Assembly (NCBI GenBank): GCA_001564205.1
Contig: LKMY01000001.1
Span: forward strand, 1 to 37,669
From: Nanohaloarchaea archaeon PL-Br10_U2g5
Lineage (GTDB): Archaea > Halobacteriota > Halobacteria > Halobacteriales > Haloferacaceae
DNA length: 37,669 nt
Direction of reading: 5' to 3'
Shown here: positions 23,675 through 31,195 of the stretch, piece after piece
Layout: each line of letters starts with the position of its first letter
Numbering within the stretch: the stretch's first letter is position 1
Made by a program: the position numbers and the translations under genes
The notes under the pieces: model-generated
Told to the model about the DNA's origin: nothing
Seen by the model: the letters and a program-made list of their open reading frames with translations, nothing else
Database searches by the model: none

Positions 23675-23760
23675 CGTTGCGGCGGGGATTCGAACCCCGG
23701 AGGCAGTGACGCCACAGAGTTAGCAACCCTGCGCCTTGGGCCAGGCTTGGCTACCGCAAC
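23675..23760 (-). tRNA. tRNA-Ser (anticodon GCT)
   Basis: On the minus strand the acceptor arms are GTTGCGG and CCGCAAC. The anticodon stem CAGGG/CTCTG closes the loop TTGCTAA, so the anticodon is GCT (codons AGC and AGU). A long variable arm (GTGGCGTCACTGCC) makes it class II, as expected for serine. The T-arm is CGGGG-TTCGAAT-CCCCG. The length is 86 bases, with G as the discriminator. It precedes rps13, so this tRNA appears to head the ribosomal operon transcript. Confidence 0.95.
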
Positions 23761-23836
23761 TCGCGTCGTATCATCGCCCTCGTGGACTCGGGGCCCGACG
23801 CCCCTGCAGTTCGTGCATCAGTAAGGTCCCTCTTTC

Positions 23837-23847
23837 GGTACTTAAAC
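23837..23847 (-). promoter_or_regulatory. Promoter of the tRNA-Ser/S13 operon
   Basis: GTTTAAGTACC on the minus strand is a strong TATA-like box about 80 bases before tRNA-Ser, predicting a start near 23815 with a short leader before the tRNA. A purine-rich GAAAGAGGGACC stretch follows the box. No other candidate lies between this element and tRNA-Ser. Confidence 0.55.
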
Positions 23848-23974
23848 ATCACGAAAGCCGCGGGGGGCTGTGTGCGGTTCACACGGCGAATGGCCGGCGA
23901 AACGAAGCTGAGGCGCCGAGCGTCAGGGCGGCCGCCGGACCGGTGGAAAAACGAGTCGTAGGGACCGCTTGCCA

Positions 23975-23986
23975 TACTGTTTAGTG
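23975..23986 (+). promoter_or_regulatory. TATA-like element of the MDR reductase gene
   Basis: ACTGTTTAGTGG is centred about 28 bases before the ATG at 24009. It is divergent from the ribosomal operon promoter; the two promoters lie about 130 bases apart. Confidence 0.4.
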
Positions 23987-24008
23987 GGTACCGCGGATTG
24001 GTCTTCTC

Positions 24009-25049
24009 ATGAAGGCCGTTCAGTTCGACGCCCACGGTGACCGCGACGTGATCGAGTACGGGGAGTTCCCCGACCCCGAACCCGAACGCGATGAGGTGCT
24101 CGTCGATGTCAAAGCCGGCGCGTTGAACCACCTCGACATTTGGACGCGGCGCGGGCTCCCGGGAATTGACCTCGAAATGCCTCACATCCCAGGTAGCGAC
24201 GCCGCGGGCGTCGTCGAAGCGGTCGGCGAAGGCGTAACGCGATTCGAGCCCGGGGACCACGTGGCTGTGAGCGCGGGCGTCTCCTGTGGCGAGTGCGAGT
24301 TCTGCCGCGACGGTGAGGAATCCCTCTGTCCGACGTTTCACATCATCGGCGAACACGTTCGCGGAGTCCACGCGGAGAAAGCGGCGATCCCCGAAGCGAA
24401 CCTCGTTCCCGTCCCGTCCGACGTCAGTTGGGAAGTCGCGGGCTCCGCATCGCTCGTCTTTCAGACCGCGTGGCGGATGCTTCAGACCCGCGCCGACATC
24501 GAGGCCGGCGAGAAAGTGCTCGTGCTCGGTGCGTCTGGCGGCGTCGGTCACGCGGCCGTCCAGATCGCCGCTCACGCGGGCTGTGAGGTGTTCGCGACCG
24601 CCTCCACGGAGGAGAAGCTCTCGCACGCCGAAGAGTGCGGTGCCGACCACGTCATCGACTACGAGACGAACGACTTCGCCGACGAGATCGCCGAGCTGAC
24701 CGGACGCCGCGGCGTCGACGTCGTCGTCGACCACGTCGGTGAGGCGACCTACCCGAACTCGCTGAAATCGATGGCGAAAGGCGGTCGGCTCGTCACCTGT
24801 GGGGCGACGACCGGACCGAATCCCGGTGCGGGGCTCAACCGGATCTTCTGGAACCAGCTGTCGGTGATCGGCTCGACGATGGCGACGCCCGGCGAAGTCG
24901 ACAGCGTCCTCGATCTCGTCTGGGACGGCACCTTTGAACCGCGGATCCGAGACACGCTCCCCATGAGTGAGGCGGCGCGTGCGCACGAAATGATCGAAAA
25001 CCGTGAGGGCTTTGGTAAAGTGGTGGTAAAACCGGACAGTGAGCTCTGA
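24009..25049 (+). CDS. Zinc-binding dehydrogenase / NADPH:quinone reductase-like MDR protein
   Basis: A 346-residue MDR oxidoreductase. The GroES-like domain has the structural zinc cysteines C93, C96, C99 and C107 (SCGECEFCRDGEESLC). The catalytic zinc ligands are lost: AGALNHLDIW replaces the CxxCxSD region and GSDAAG (62-67) replaces GHE. This pattern is typical of quinone or enone reductases of the superfamily rather than alcohol dehydrogenases. The NADP site is VLVLGASGGVGHAAVQIA (about 177-194). A downstream overlap of 11 bases with a small membrane protein gene suggests a two-gene unit. The physiological substrate is unknown. Confidence 0.9.
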   Translation: MKAVQFDAHGDRDVIEYGEFPDPEPERDEVLVDVKAGALNHLDIWTRRGLPGIDLEMPHIPGSDAAGVVEAVGEGVTRFEPGDHVAVSAGVSCGECEFCRDGEESLCPTFHIIGEHVRGVHAEKAAIPEANLVPVPSDVSWEVAGSASLVFQTAWRMLQTRADIEAGEKVLVLGASGGVGHAAVQIAAHAGCEVFATASTEEKLSHAEECGADHVIDYETNDFADEIAELTGRRGVDVVVDHVGEATYPNSLKSMAKGGRLVTCGATTGPNPGAGLNRIFWNQLSVIGSTMATPGEVDSVLDLVWDGTFEPRIRDTLPMSEAARAHEMIENREGFGKVVVKPDSEL

Positions 25050-25398
25050 GACAGACGCCGACGGCAGCAGTGACGGCGGCAGCAGTGCGGATGCCGGCGG
25101 CAGCACGGACAGCGGCTACGTCCACACTCCAGCGGGTGCCGACGGCGAGCGAGACCAGAGCGACCACCCCAGTGACGAGCCGAGAGCGGACGGCTTCGGT
25201 CGAAAGGGATGGGCGTTAACGGCCGTACTGTTCACCTGCGTCCTCGTCATTCCTGGGATCATCTACGCGTACCCGTACGCGGCCGGCGCGTTCGGACTCA
25301 CGTTTTTCGCGACGTATCTCGCGCTCCCGCTCGTCCCTGCACTCCTGCTCGGACTCGTCGCGGTCTGGTCGATGACTGCGGCGACCCCAGACGAGTAG
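25039..25398 (+). CDS. Two-TM small membrane protein with disordered Ser/Gly/Asp N-terminus
   Basis: A GTG start at 25039 inside the end of the MDR gene gives 119 residues: a low-complexity N-terminal half ([20 protein letters not shown]...) ending at about residue 50, the basic turn GFGRKGWAL, and two membrane segments at about 57-78 ([22 protein letters not shown]) and 85-112 ([24 protein letters not shown]). There is no ATG or other start codon before the first membrane segment. It overlaps the preceding stop by 11 bases and is likely co-translated with it. I do not recognise the family. Confidence 0.75.
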   Translation: MSSETDADGSSDGGSSADAGGSTDSGYVHTPAGADGERDQSDHPSDEPRADGFGRKGWALTAVLFTCVLVIPGIIYAYPYAAGAFGLTFFATYLALPLVPALLLGLVAVWSMTAATPDE

Positions 25399-25501
25399 CC
25401 GGATCGGCAGCGCTCCTGAGGTCGAGCGGCGATACCGGCTCGAACGGCGAGACTCGTCGCCGAACGACAACCGTTTTGAACGACACCCGCGGAGTAGCGA
25501 T

Positions 25502-26080
25502 ATGTTGATCACCGTCTCCGGCCCGCCTGGAAGCGGGAAGAGCACGAACGCCGCCGGGCTCGCCGACGCACTCGGTCTCGATCACGTCTCCGGCGGTGAC
25601 ATCTTCCGTGAGATGGCCGCCGAACGCGACATGACTCCCGTCGAGTTCAACGAGTTCGCCGAAGAAGACCCGCAGTTCGATCGGAACCTCGATCGGCGGC
25701 TCCACGAGATCGCGACTGATCGTAGCGACGTCGTGCTCGAATCGCGACTCGCCGGCTGGCTCGCCGCCGACCACGCGGACTTTCGCTTCTGGTTCGACGC
25801 ACCTGTTACGATCCGCGCTGAGCGGATCGCCGAGCGCGAAGCGAAGCCAGTCGCTCGTGCCAAAGCCGAAACCGAGCGCCGCGAGGCCTCCGAGCGCAAA
25901 CGCTATCTCGAATACTACGACATCGATATCGACGACCTCTCGATTTACGACGCCGCGTACAACACCGCTCGCTGGAGTCCAGACCGCTTTCTCGACGTTC
26001 TCGTCGCGACCGTCGAGGCGTACGACGCCGCGGACGACGAGGGAAAAGCTCCGATAGAGGGCGTGAGATACGACTTCTAA
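25502..26080 (+). CDS. cmk: Cytidylate kinase (archaeal type)
   Basis: A 192-residue NMP kinase that phosphorylates CMP/dCMP. It begins [39 protein letters not shown] with Walker [10 protein letters not shown] at 7-15 and the nucleotide-binding SGGDIFR (about 29-36). It continues [27 protein letters not shown] and [39 protein letters not shown], the lid and family motif. Together with the 22-base-distant cbf5 it forms a known archaeal pair (cmk-cbf5). Confidence 0.95.
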   Translation: MLITVSGPPGSGKSTNAAGLADALGLDHVSGGDIFREMAAERDMTPVEFNEFAEEDPQFDRNLDRRLHEIATDRSDVVLESRLAGWLAADHADFRFWFDAPVTIRAERIAEREAKPVARAKAETERREASERKRYLEYYDIDIDDLSIYDAAYNTARWSPDRFLDVLVATVEAYDAADDEGKAPIEGVRYDF

Positions 26081-26102
26081 CCCTACGTTCATCACTTCTC
26101 GC

Positions 26103-27149
26103 ATGACAGACACACCTGAGCGTTCCGGCGACGGGACCCGCGACGAGAAAGCCGGGTCCAGTTCCAGTTCTAGCTCTGGCTCCGGCCCACCCGGAGACCC
26201 GCTCCGAGCTCCCCCAGAGTCTCGCTCCCTCCCGGAGCTACTCCGATTCGGCGTCGTCAACGTCGACAAGCCCGCCGGCCCCTCTTCACACCAGCTCTCC
26301 GCGTGGGTGCGCGACGCGTTCAATGAGACGCTGTCGACGGTCGATCCTGACGGCGATCAGATCGACGGCGTGGCGCACGCCGGCACCCTCGACCCGAAGG
26401 TCACGGGGTGTCTCCCGACGCTGACCGGTCACGCGACCCGAGCCGCGCAGGTGTTTCTGGAGGGGCACAAAGAGTACGTCTCGGTCCTCGAACTCCACGG
26501 GCCTGCCCCGACGGATTTCCGAGAGGTCGTCGACGAGTTCGAAGCCGAAATCTACCAGAAGCCGCCGCGCAAGAGCGCGGTGACGCGTCGGCTCCGAACC
26601 CGGACGATTTACGGTCTCGATGTTCTGGAGATCGTCGACCGACAGGCCCTGCTTCGGATCCGATGTGAGTCCGGGACGTACGTCCGGAAACTCTGTCACG
26701 ACATCGGTCTCGCGACGGGCGTCGGCGCGCACATGGGTCACCTCCGCCGGACTGCGACCGACCCGTTCGACGACCGGGACCTCCACACGCTCCAGGACCT
26801 CGTCGACGCGCTCGCGTGGGCCGAAAACGGTGACGAGGCGTTCCTTCGGGAGGTCGTCCGTCCGGCGGAGGACGCGCTGGTTCACCTCCCGTCTATCACG
26901 ATTGCCCCGTCTGCCGCGCGCAACGTGGCCACAGGTGCGCCCGTGTACGCCCCCGGCGTCATCGACGCGGAGCCGGTTTCAAGCGAGGGCGATTCGGACG
27001 CGCTCGCGAACGACGGTGACGGGGACAGAGAGCCGCCGTTGATCGCCTGTCACACGCCCGATGGGAGTGCGGTCTGTCTCGGTCGGCTCGTCGGCGATCC
27101 GGACGCGGAGTCGGGGCTGGTCGCCTCGCTAGAGCGCGTTCTCGTCTGA
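26103..27149 (+). CDS. cbf5: H/ACA RNA-guided pseudouridine synthase Cbf5
   Basis: A TruB-family pseudouridine synthase of the H/ACA ribonucleoprotein, 348 residues. After a haloarchaeal low-complexity leader (residues 1-45, Ser-rich) come VVNVDKPAGPSSHQLSAWVR, the catalytic HAGTLDPKVTGCLP (Asp97), YQKPPRKSAVTRRLRTRTIYGLD, RIRCESGTYVRKLCHDIG and a C-terminal PUA domain (PSAARNVATGAPVYAPGV ... GSAVCLGRLV) interrupted by an acidic insert (about 295-315). It modifies rRNA with L7Ae, Nop10 and Gar1. The start ATG at 26103 is 22 bases after cmk. Confidence 0.95.
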   Translation: MTDTPERSGDGTRDEKAGSSSSSSSGSGPPGDPLRAPPESRSLPELLRFGVVNVDKPAGPSSHQLSAWVRDAFNETLSTVDPDGDQIDGVAHAGTLDPKVTGCLPTLTGHATRAAQVFLEGHKEYVSVLELHGPAPTDFREVVDEFEAEIYQKPPRKSAVTRRLRTRTIYGLDVLEIVDRQALLRIRCESGTYVRKLCHDIGLATGVGAHMGHLRRTATDPFDDRDLHTLQDLVDALAWAENGDEAFLREVVRPAEDALVHLPSITIAPSAARNVATGAPVYAPGVIDAEPVSSEGDSDALANDGDGDREPPLIACHTPDGSAVCLGRLVGDPDAESGLVASLERVLV

Positions 27150-27193
27150 GCACGGCGTTGTAGACCACCGGCACGACGACGTCTGAAACGAAG

Positions 27194-27205
27194 TCCTTAA
27201 TTACC
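27194..27205 (+). promoter_or_regulatory. TATA-like promoter of tRNA-Pro
   Basis: TCCTTAATTACC is centred about 33 bases before the tRNA-Pro 5' end, giving a predicted start a few bases upstream of the mature tRNA. Confidence 0.45.
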
Positions 27206-27232
27206 GGACTCTCGTGTTTTCGCCTGCAGACA

Positions 27233-27303
27233 GGGACCGTGGGGTAGTGGTATCCTCTGCGGATGGGGTCCGTAGGACCTGAGTTCGACTCTCAGCGGTC
27301 CCA
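27233..27303 (+). tRNA. tRNA-Pro (anticodon GGG)
   Basis: The acceptor arms GGGACCG and CGGTCCC pair with A as discriminator; the D arm is GGGT-AGTGGT-ATCC. The anticodon stem TGCGG/CCGTA closes the loop ATGGGGT, so the anticodon is GGG (codons CCC and CCU). The T-arm is CTGAG-TTCGACT-CTCAG. It is 71 bases long with no intron and no encoded CCA. It lies in the gap after cbf5 with its own promoter. Confidence 0.95.
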
Positions 27304-27375
27304 TCAAAATTTCTGCTGGCCTCCATTTCCTAGAGTTCCAGACACTTTGGCCGCCCGAAGTCGGCGTTCGGGAGG

Positions 27376-28191
27376 TCACTGCTTCTCCGACTCGTTCATC
27401 CACTTGATGGCTGCTCCGACCCCCTCTTCCTCACGGATTTCGAAGAATTTCCGGCCGGGACCGGTCTGGTGAGAGAGCGTCGCGAGATAGCCGCTGTTCC
27501 TGACTGTCGGTCGGTAGCCTTGCATCTCGATCACGTCGTTGAGCATGTGTTTCGTGATCTGGACGGTCGCTCCCGGAGTCTTTGTTATCTGCTCGACCTC
27601 CGCCATCGCCTCGTTCATCAGCTCGTCGTGGGGGACCGTTCGATTCACCATGCCGATGCGCTCGGCCTCCTCGGCGTCGATTGTCTTGCCGGTGTACATC
27701 AGCTCTCGGGCGTGCTTGATTCCGATGACGAAGGGGTAGATCAAGGAGAGCGACAGTCCGCCCATCCGGACACCCGGATACCCAAACGTCGCTCGTTCGC
27801 TCCCGATTGTGATGTCACAGGTCAACGCCAGATCACTTCCGCCAGCGAGTGCCGCACCGTTGACGGCCGCAATCACCGGCACGTTGAGCTCGTGAATCGT
27901 CGTGAACAGCGGCAGAATCCGTTGTTGGCGCTCGAGGCCGTCCTCGACGGTCGGGATGCCTTCATCGTTCGTTCCGCCCGATTCCGAGAGATCGTATCCG
28001 GAAGAGAAAGCGTCACCGTTGCCCGTGATCACGACTGCTCGAACCTCCTCGGCTTCCTCGGCAGCCTCCACTGCATCTGCGAGTTCGACGACGAGCGCCT
28101 CACTCAGTGCGTTTTTCTTTTCGGGACGGTTCAGGCGAAGTACTGCCGCGCTGTCGGTGATATCGTATTCGACCAGCGTGTTAGCGGACAT
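27376..28191 (-). CDS. Enoyl-CoA hydratase/isomerase family protein
   Basis: A 271-residue crotonase-fold enzyme. The oxyanion-hole segments are VVITGNGDAFSSGYDLSE (about 54-71) and VPVIAAVNGAALAGGSDLALTCDITIGSERATFGYPGVRMGG (about 104-145), with the typical ARELMYTGKTIDAEEAERIGMVNRTVP afterward. The second catalytic Glu of classical hydratases (near R/E-GG) is not obvious after PGVRMGG, so hydratase versus isomerase activity cannot be decided. It may serve fatty-acid or amino-acid degradation. It is convergent with tRNA-Pro and alone on its strand. Confidence 0.92.
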   Translation of the reverse strand: MSANTLVEYDITDSAAVLRLNRPEKKNALSEALVVELADAVEAAEEAEEVRAVVITGNGDAFSSGYDLSESGGTNDEGIPTVEDGLERQQRILPLFTTIHELNVPVIAAVNGAALAGGSDLALTCDITIGSERATFGYPGVRMGGLSLSLIYPFVIGIKHARELMYTGKTIDAEEAERIGMVNRTVPHDELMNEAMAEVEQITKTPGATVQITKHMLNDVIEMQGYRPTVRNSGYLATLSHQTGPGRKFFEIREEEGVGAAIKWMNESEKQ

Positions 28192-28294
28192 TCTCGACCG
28201 ATCGTCGCGTCATCTAATCAAAACAGCGATACGGCGCACCACGTGACACAAACGGTGTGCGGTCAGTACAGGAACAGTCGTGAGTTCACTGGCG

Positions 28295-28354
28295 CTGAGC
28301 AGTCTGCGAGTGAGCATGAAACTGAGCAATCAGCTGAGCAGTCAGCTGAGCGAG
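28295..28354. repeat. Tandem 12-bp repeat upstream of rfcL
   Basis: Units of consensus CTGAGCAGTCAG occur at 28295-28306 (CTGAGCAGTCTG), 28322-28333 (CTGAGCAATCAG), 28334-28345 (exact), and a partial unit at 28346-28354 (CTGAGCGAG). The three right-hand units are directly adjacent. They lie in the 244-base gap between the enoyl-CoA hydratase gene and rfcL, about 90-140 bases before the rfcL ATG. The repeat reads AEQS in one frame but no convincing gene covers it. Confidence 0.6.
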
Positions 28355-28435
28355 ATCAGACGGGTCGAGTGCTCTGGAGAGACCGCGGCGTACCGCTCCG
28401 GAACCACTAAACGCCACACACCCGTACCGCCGGTA

Positions 28436-29941
28436 ATGGCCGATTGGACGGAGACGTACCGCCCGAGCACGCTCTCGGAGGTCCGTGGCAACGACAAGGC
28501 CCGCGACGCCTTTGCGGAGTGGGCGCGCTCGTGGGACGACCACCGGAAGGCCGTCGTCCTCCACGGCAGCCCGGGCGTCGGAAAGACGAGCGCGGCTCAC
28601 GCGCTCGCGAACGACATGGACTGGGAGACCGTCGAGCTGAACGCCTCCGACCAGCGCACCGGCGACGTGATCGAGCGCTTCGCGGGGCGGGCCGCCCGCA
28701 ACGCCACCCTCGGCGGGAGCGCTGCCGGCGGCGGGGCCGCAGGCGGCGACACCACCTCTCGGCAGCTCGTCGTCCTTGACGAGGCCGACAACATTCACGG
28801 CAATCACGACCGCGGCGGTGCAAGCGCGATCACGAAACTGGTCAAGGAGTCGGGCCAGCCGATCGTCTTGATCGCGAACGACTTCTACGACATGTCGCGG
28901 GGGCTCCGAAGCGCCACCGAAGAGATCGAGTTCCGCGATGTCTCCGCGCGCTCGATCGTCCCCGTCCTCCGAGACATCTGTCGAAAGGAAGGGATCGAGT
29001 TCGAATCGGACGCGCTCCAGCAGGTCGCCGAACGCAACCGCGGCGACCTTCGTGGCGCGGTCAACGACTTGCAGGCCGCGACCGAGGGCCGCGATGCGAT
29101 CACCGTCGAGGACGTGGTCACCGGCGACCGCGACAAGGCGATGGGGTTGTTCCCGTTCCTCGACGCGGTGTTAAAAGAACAGTCCGCAGAAGAGGCCCTG
29201 CAGTCGGCGTACGCCGTCGACGAAACGCCCGACGACCTCACGAAGTGGATCGAGAACAACGTGCTCGACGTGTACGACACGATGGAGGCGGTCCGCGCGT
29301 ACGACTTCCTCGCGAACGCCGACGTGTGGCTGGGCCGCGTCCGCGCCACACAGAACTACTCGTATTGGCGCTACGCGACCGACAACGCGTCTGCAGGCGT
29401 CGCCGCCGCCCGCGACGGAACGAAAGGCGGATGGACGCGGTACGGTCGCCCGCAGTTCTGGGCCTCGTCAGACGCGACCGCCGACGAGGTCGTCGGACGG
29501 ATCGCCGCTGCCAGCGGCTGTAGCATCGCGACGGCCCGACGTGACGTGTTACCGTTCCTCAAGACCGTCACGCATCACTGCAACCCCCGCGAGTTGACGG
29601 TCGCGATGGCGGCCGCCTACGACCTCGACGAGGCTGGTGTCGCGTTCGTCACCGGCTCCGGTGAGTCGACGAACAAGGTCGAGTCGATAGTCGAGGACGC
29701 ACAGAAGCGCCGCGAACAGCGGATTGAAGATAACGCTGACGGCGCCTTTACCCGAATGGGTCAGACCCGGAGTGAGAGCGATTCGCCGACCGAGAGTGCA
29801 GGTGCGACAGAAGAAGCAACAGCAGAAACGAGCGGGTCTCCGAGCAGTGATGGGAGCGGATCTGGGCCGGGTGAAAACGCTGAGAGTGATGGCGATGAGA
29901 GCGAAGACGACGGCCAGGCTGGACTGAGCGATTTCGTATAG
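28436..29941 (+). CDS. rfcL: Replication factor C large subunit
   Basis: The clamp-loader large subunit, 501 residues, which with RFC-S opens the PCNA ring at primer ends. It starts MADWTETYRPSTLSEVRGND, Walker A GSPGVGKTS is at 44-52, Walker B LVVLDEADN at about 111-119, and sensor-type RSIVPVLRDICRKEGIEFESDAL and RNRGDLRGAVNDLQ follow. A Gly/Ala insert (about 91-105) lies in the ATPase domain. The acidic C-terminal tail ends QAGLSDFV, a good PCNA-interacting (PIP) motif. The ATG at 28436 is preferred to the frame opening at 28280, which would add 52 unrelated residues; the TATA-like ACTAAACG (about 28408) lies 28 bases before it. Confidence 0.95.
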   Translation: MADWTETYRPSTLSEVRGNDKARDAFAEWARSWDDHRKAVVLHGSPGVGKTSAAHALANDMDWETVELNASDQRTGDVIERFAGRAARNATLGGSAAGGGAAGGDTTSRQLVVLDEADNIHGNHDRGGASAITKLVKESGQPIVLIANDFYDMSRGLRSATEEIEFRDVSARSIVPVLRDICRKEGIEFESDALQQVAERNRGDLRGAVNDLQAATEGRDAITVEDVVTGDRDKAMGLFPFLDAVLKEQSAEEALQSAYAVDETPDDLTKWIENNVLDVYDTMEAVRAYDFLANADVWLGRVRATQNYSYWRYATDNASAGVAAARDGTKGGWTRYGRPQFWASSDATADEVVGRIAAASGCSIATARRDVLPFLKTVTHHCNPRELTVAMAAAYDLDEAGVAFVTGSGESTNKVESIVEDAQKRREQRIEDNADGAFTRMGQTRSESDSPTESAGATEEATAETSGSPSSDGSGSGPGENAESDGDESEDDGQAGLSDFV

Positions 29942-30022
29942 GGGAGCGAAGCACCCACCGAAATCGGAGGCGGCCGGTGAAACTGAGGCGACGCGGATGG
30001 GACGGCTGGGAGGCAACAAGAG

Positions 30023-30037
30023 ATACTTTTACTTTTC
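30023..30037 (+). promoter_or_regulatory. TATA box of the ADH gene at 30057
   Basis: ATACTTTTACTTTTC, AT-rich against the background, is centred about 28 bases before the ATG at 30057 and decides that start over the upstream frame at 29997. Confidence 0.55.
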
Positions 30038-30056
30038 GCCGCCCGTCGGGCCGAGT

Positions 30057-31133
30057 ATGCACGCCGCGATCCTCCGTGAACACGGCGAACCGCTGGCAAT
30101 CCGTGACGTACCGGAGCCGGAGCCCGAGCCGGACGACGCCGTGGTTCGCGTCGACGCCTGCGGCGTGTGTCGGAGCGACTGGCACGCGTGGATGGGCCAC
30201 GGCGAGTGGGCAGACGACAGCGTGCCCCGCGGACAGATCCTCGGACATGAGCCCGCTGGCGAAGTCGTCTCGGTCGGCGACGCTGTCAGTCGGTTCGCGC
30301 CGGGGGACCGCGTCGTGGTTCCCTTCTCGCTTGGAGACGGGACCTGCTCGTACTGTCGCCGCGGGGCTGGCAACGTCTGTGGTGACGGTCGGGCGCTCGG
30401 TTTTGAGCCCGAGGCGCCGGGAGCCTTCGCCGAACGGGTCGCGGTTCCCGACGCCGATTACAACCTCGTCGAGCGACCCGACTGGCTCGACGCGACCGCG
30501 GCCGCGGCGCTCGGCTGTCGGTACATGACCGCGTACCACGCGCTCGCCGAGCGGGCGGCCCTCTCCGGGGGCGACGCGCTCGCGGTACACGGCTGCGGGG
30601 GCGTCGGCCTCTCGGCGGTCCAGATCGGGAACGCGCTCGGTGCCCGCGTCGTCGCCGTCGACGTCGACGAGGAGGCGCTCGCGATGGCGTCCGACCTCGG
30701 CGCTGCTGTCGGTGTGAATCCCGCCGCGCTTGGCGACGATGAGTCAGTTTCGGACCGCGTGCGCGAGCTGACAGGCAGCGGCGTCGATGTCTCGGTCGAC
30801 GCGCTCGGGATCGCAGAGACCTGTCGCAACTCCGTTCGATCGGTCCGTCCCCGAGGCACGCACGTTCAAGTCGGACTGACCACCGAGGCGGAGCGGGGCG
30901 AAGTGGCGCTGCCGACCGACTGGATGACCCGCTGGGAGGTGTCGTTTCTGGGCGCACGCGGGATGCCACCGACGAGCTACGACGATCTATTCGCGCTCAT
31001 CGAGGCGACGGAGATCGATCCCGGCGCGCTCGTCCACCGAGAGATTCCACTCTCGGCGGTGTCGGACCGGTTGGCGACGATGAGCGAATACGGTGTTCGC
31101 GGCGTCGAGGTCGTCACTGATTTCTCTGAGTGA
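30057..31133 (+). CDS. Zinc-dependent alcohol dehydrogenase family protein
   Basis: A 358-residue MDR dehydrogenase. The catalytic zinc site is intact: Cys38 (CGVCRSDWHAWMG), His64 and Glu65 (GHEPAG). The structural zinc loop keeps only three cysteines, C97, C100 and C108 (TCSYCRRGAGNVC); Gly94 is found where the first Cys is expected, so Asp95 may substitute or the site may be vacant. The Rossmann site is ALAVHGCGGVGLSAVQIGNALGARVVAVD (about 177-206). The substrate is unknown. It follows rfcL by 115 bases and has its own clear TATA box, so it is a separate leaderless unit. Confidence 0.92.
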   Translation: MHAAILREHGEPLAIRDVPEPEPEPDDAVVRVDACGVCRSDWHAWMGHGEWADDSVPRGQILGHEPAGEVVSVGDAVSRFAPGDRVVVPFSLGDGTCSYCRRGAGNVCGDGRALGFEPEAPGAFAERVAVPDADYNLVERPDWLDATAAAALGCRYMTAYHALAERAALSGGDALAVHGCGGVGLSAVQIGNALGARVVAVDVDEEALAMASDLGAAVGVNPAALGDDESVSDRVRELTGSGVDVSVDALGIAETCRNSVRSVRPRGTHVQVGLTTEAERGEVALPTDWMTRWEVSFLGARGMPPTSYDDLFALIEATEIDPGALVHREIPLSAVSDRLATMSEYGVRGVEVVTDFSE

Positions 31134-31195
31134 GCCGACTGGTAGCACCCTCGCCTGCGGTAAACACCGGGCGTTTCCGTCGGTAGCGCGGTGAA

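Noticed and set aside
23751..25106. 451-residue open frame on the minus strand
   Set aside because: Antisense to the MDR reductase gene, which has full family motifs. The frame shows no domain and runs into the tRNA-Ser region.
25298..26323. 341-residue open frame on the minus strand
   Set aside because: Antisense to cmk and the cbf5 start; shadow of GC-rich coding sequence.
28254..28410. Possible small AEQS-repeat protein over the 12-bp repeats
   Set aside because: The frame is the end of a long antisense frame, has no start codon with a promoter, and is better explained as non-coding repeat DNA.
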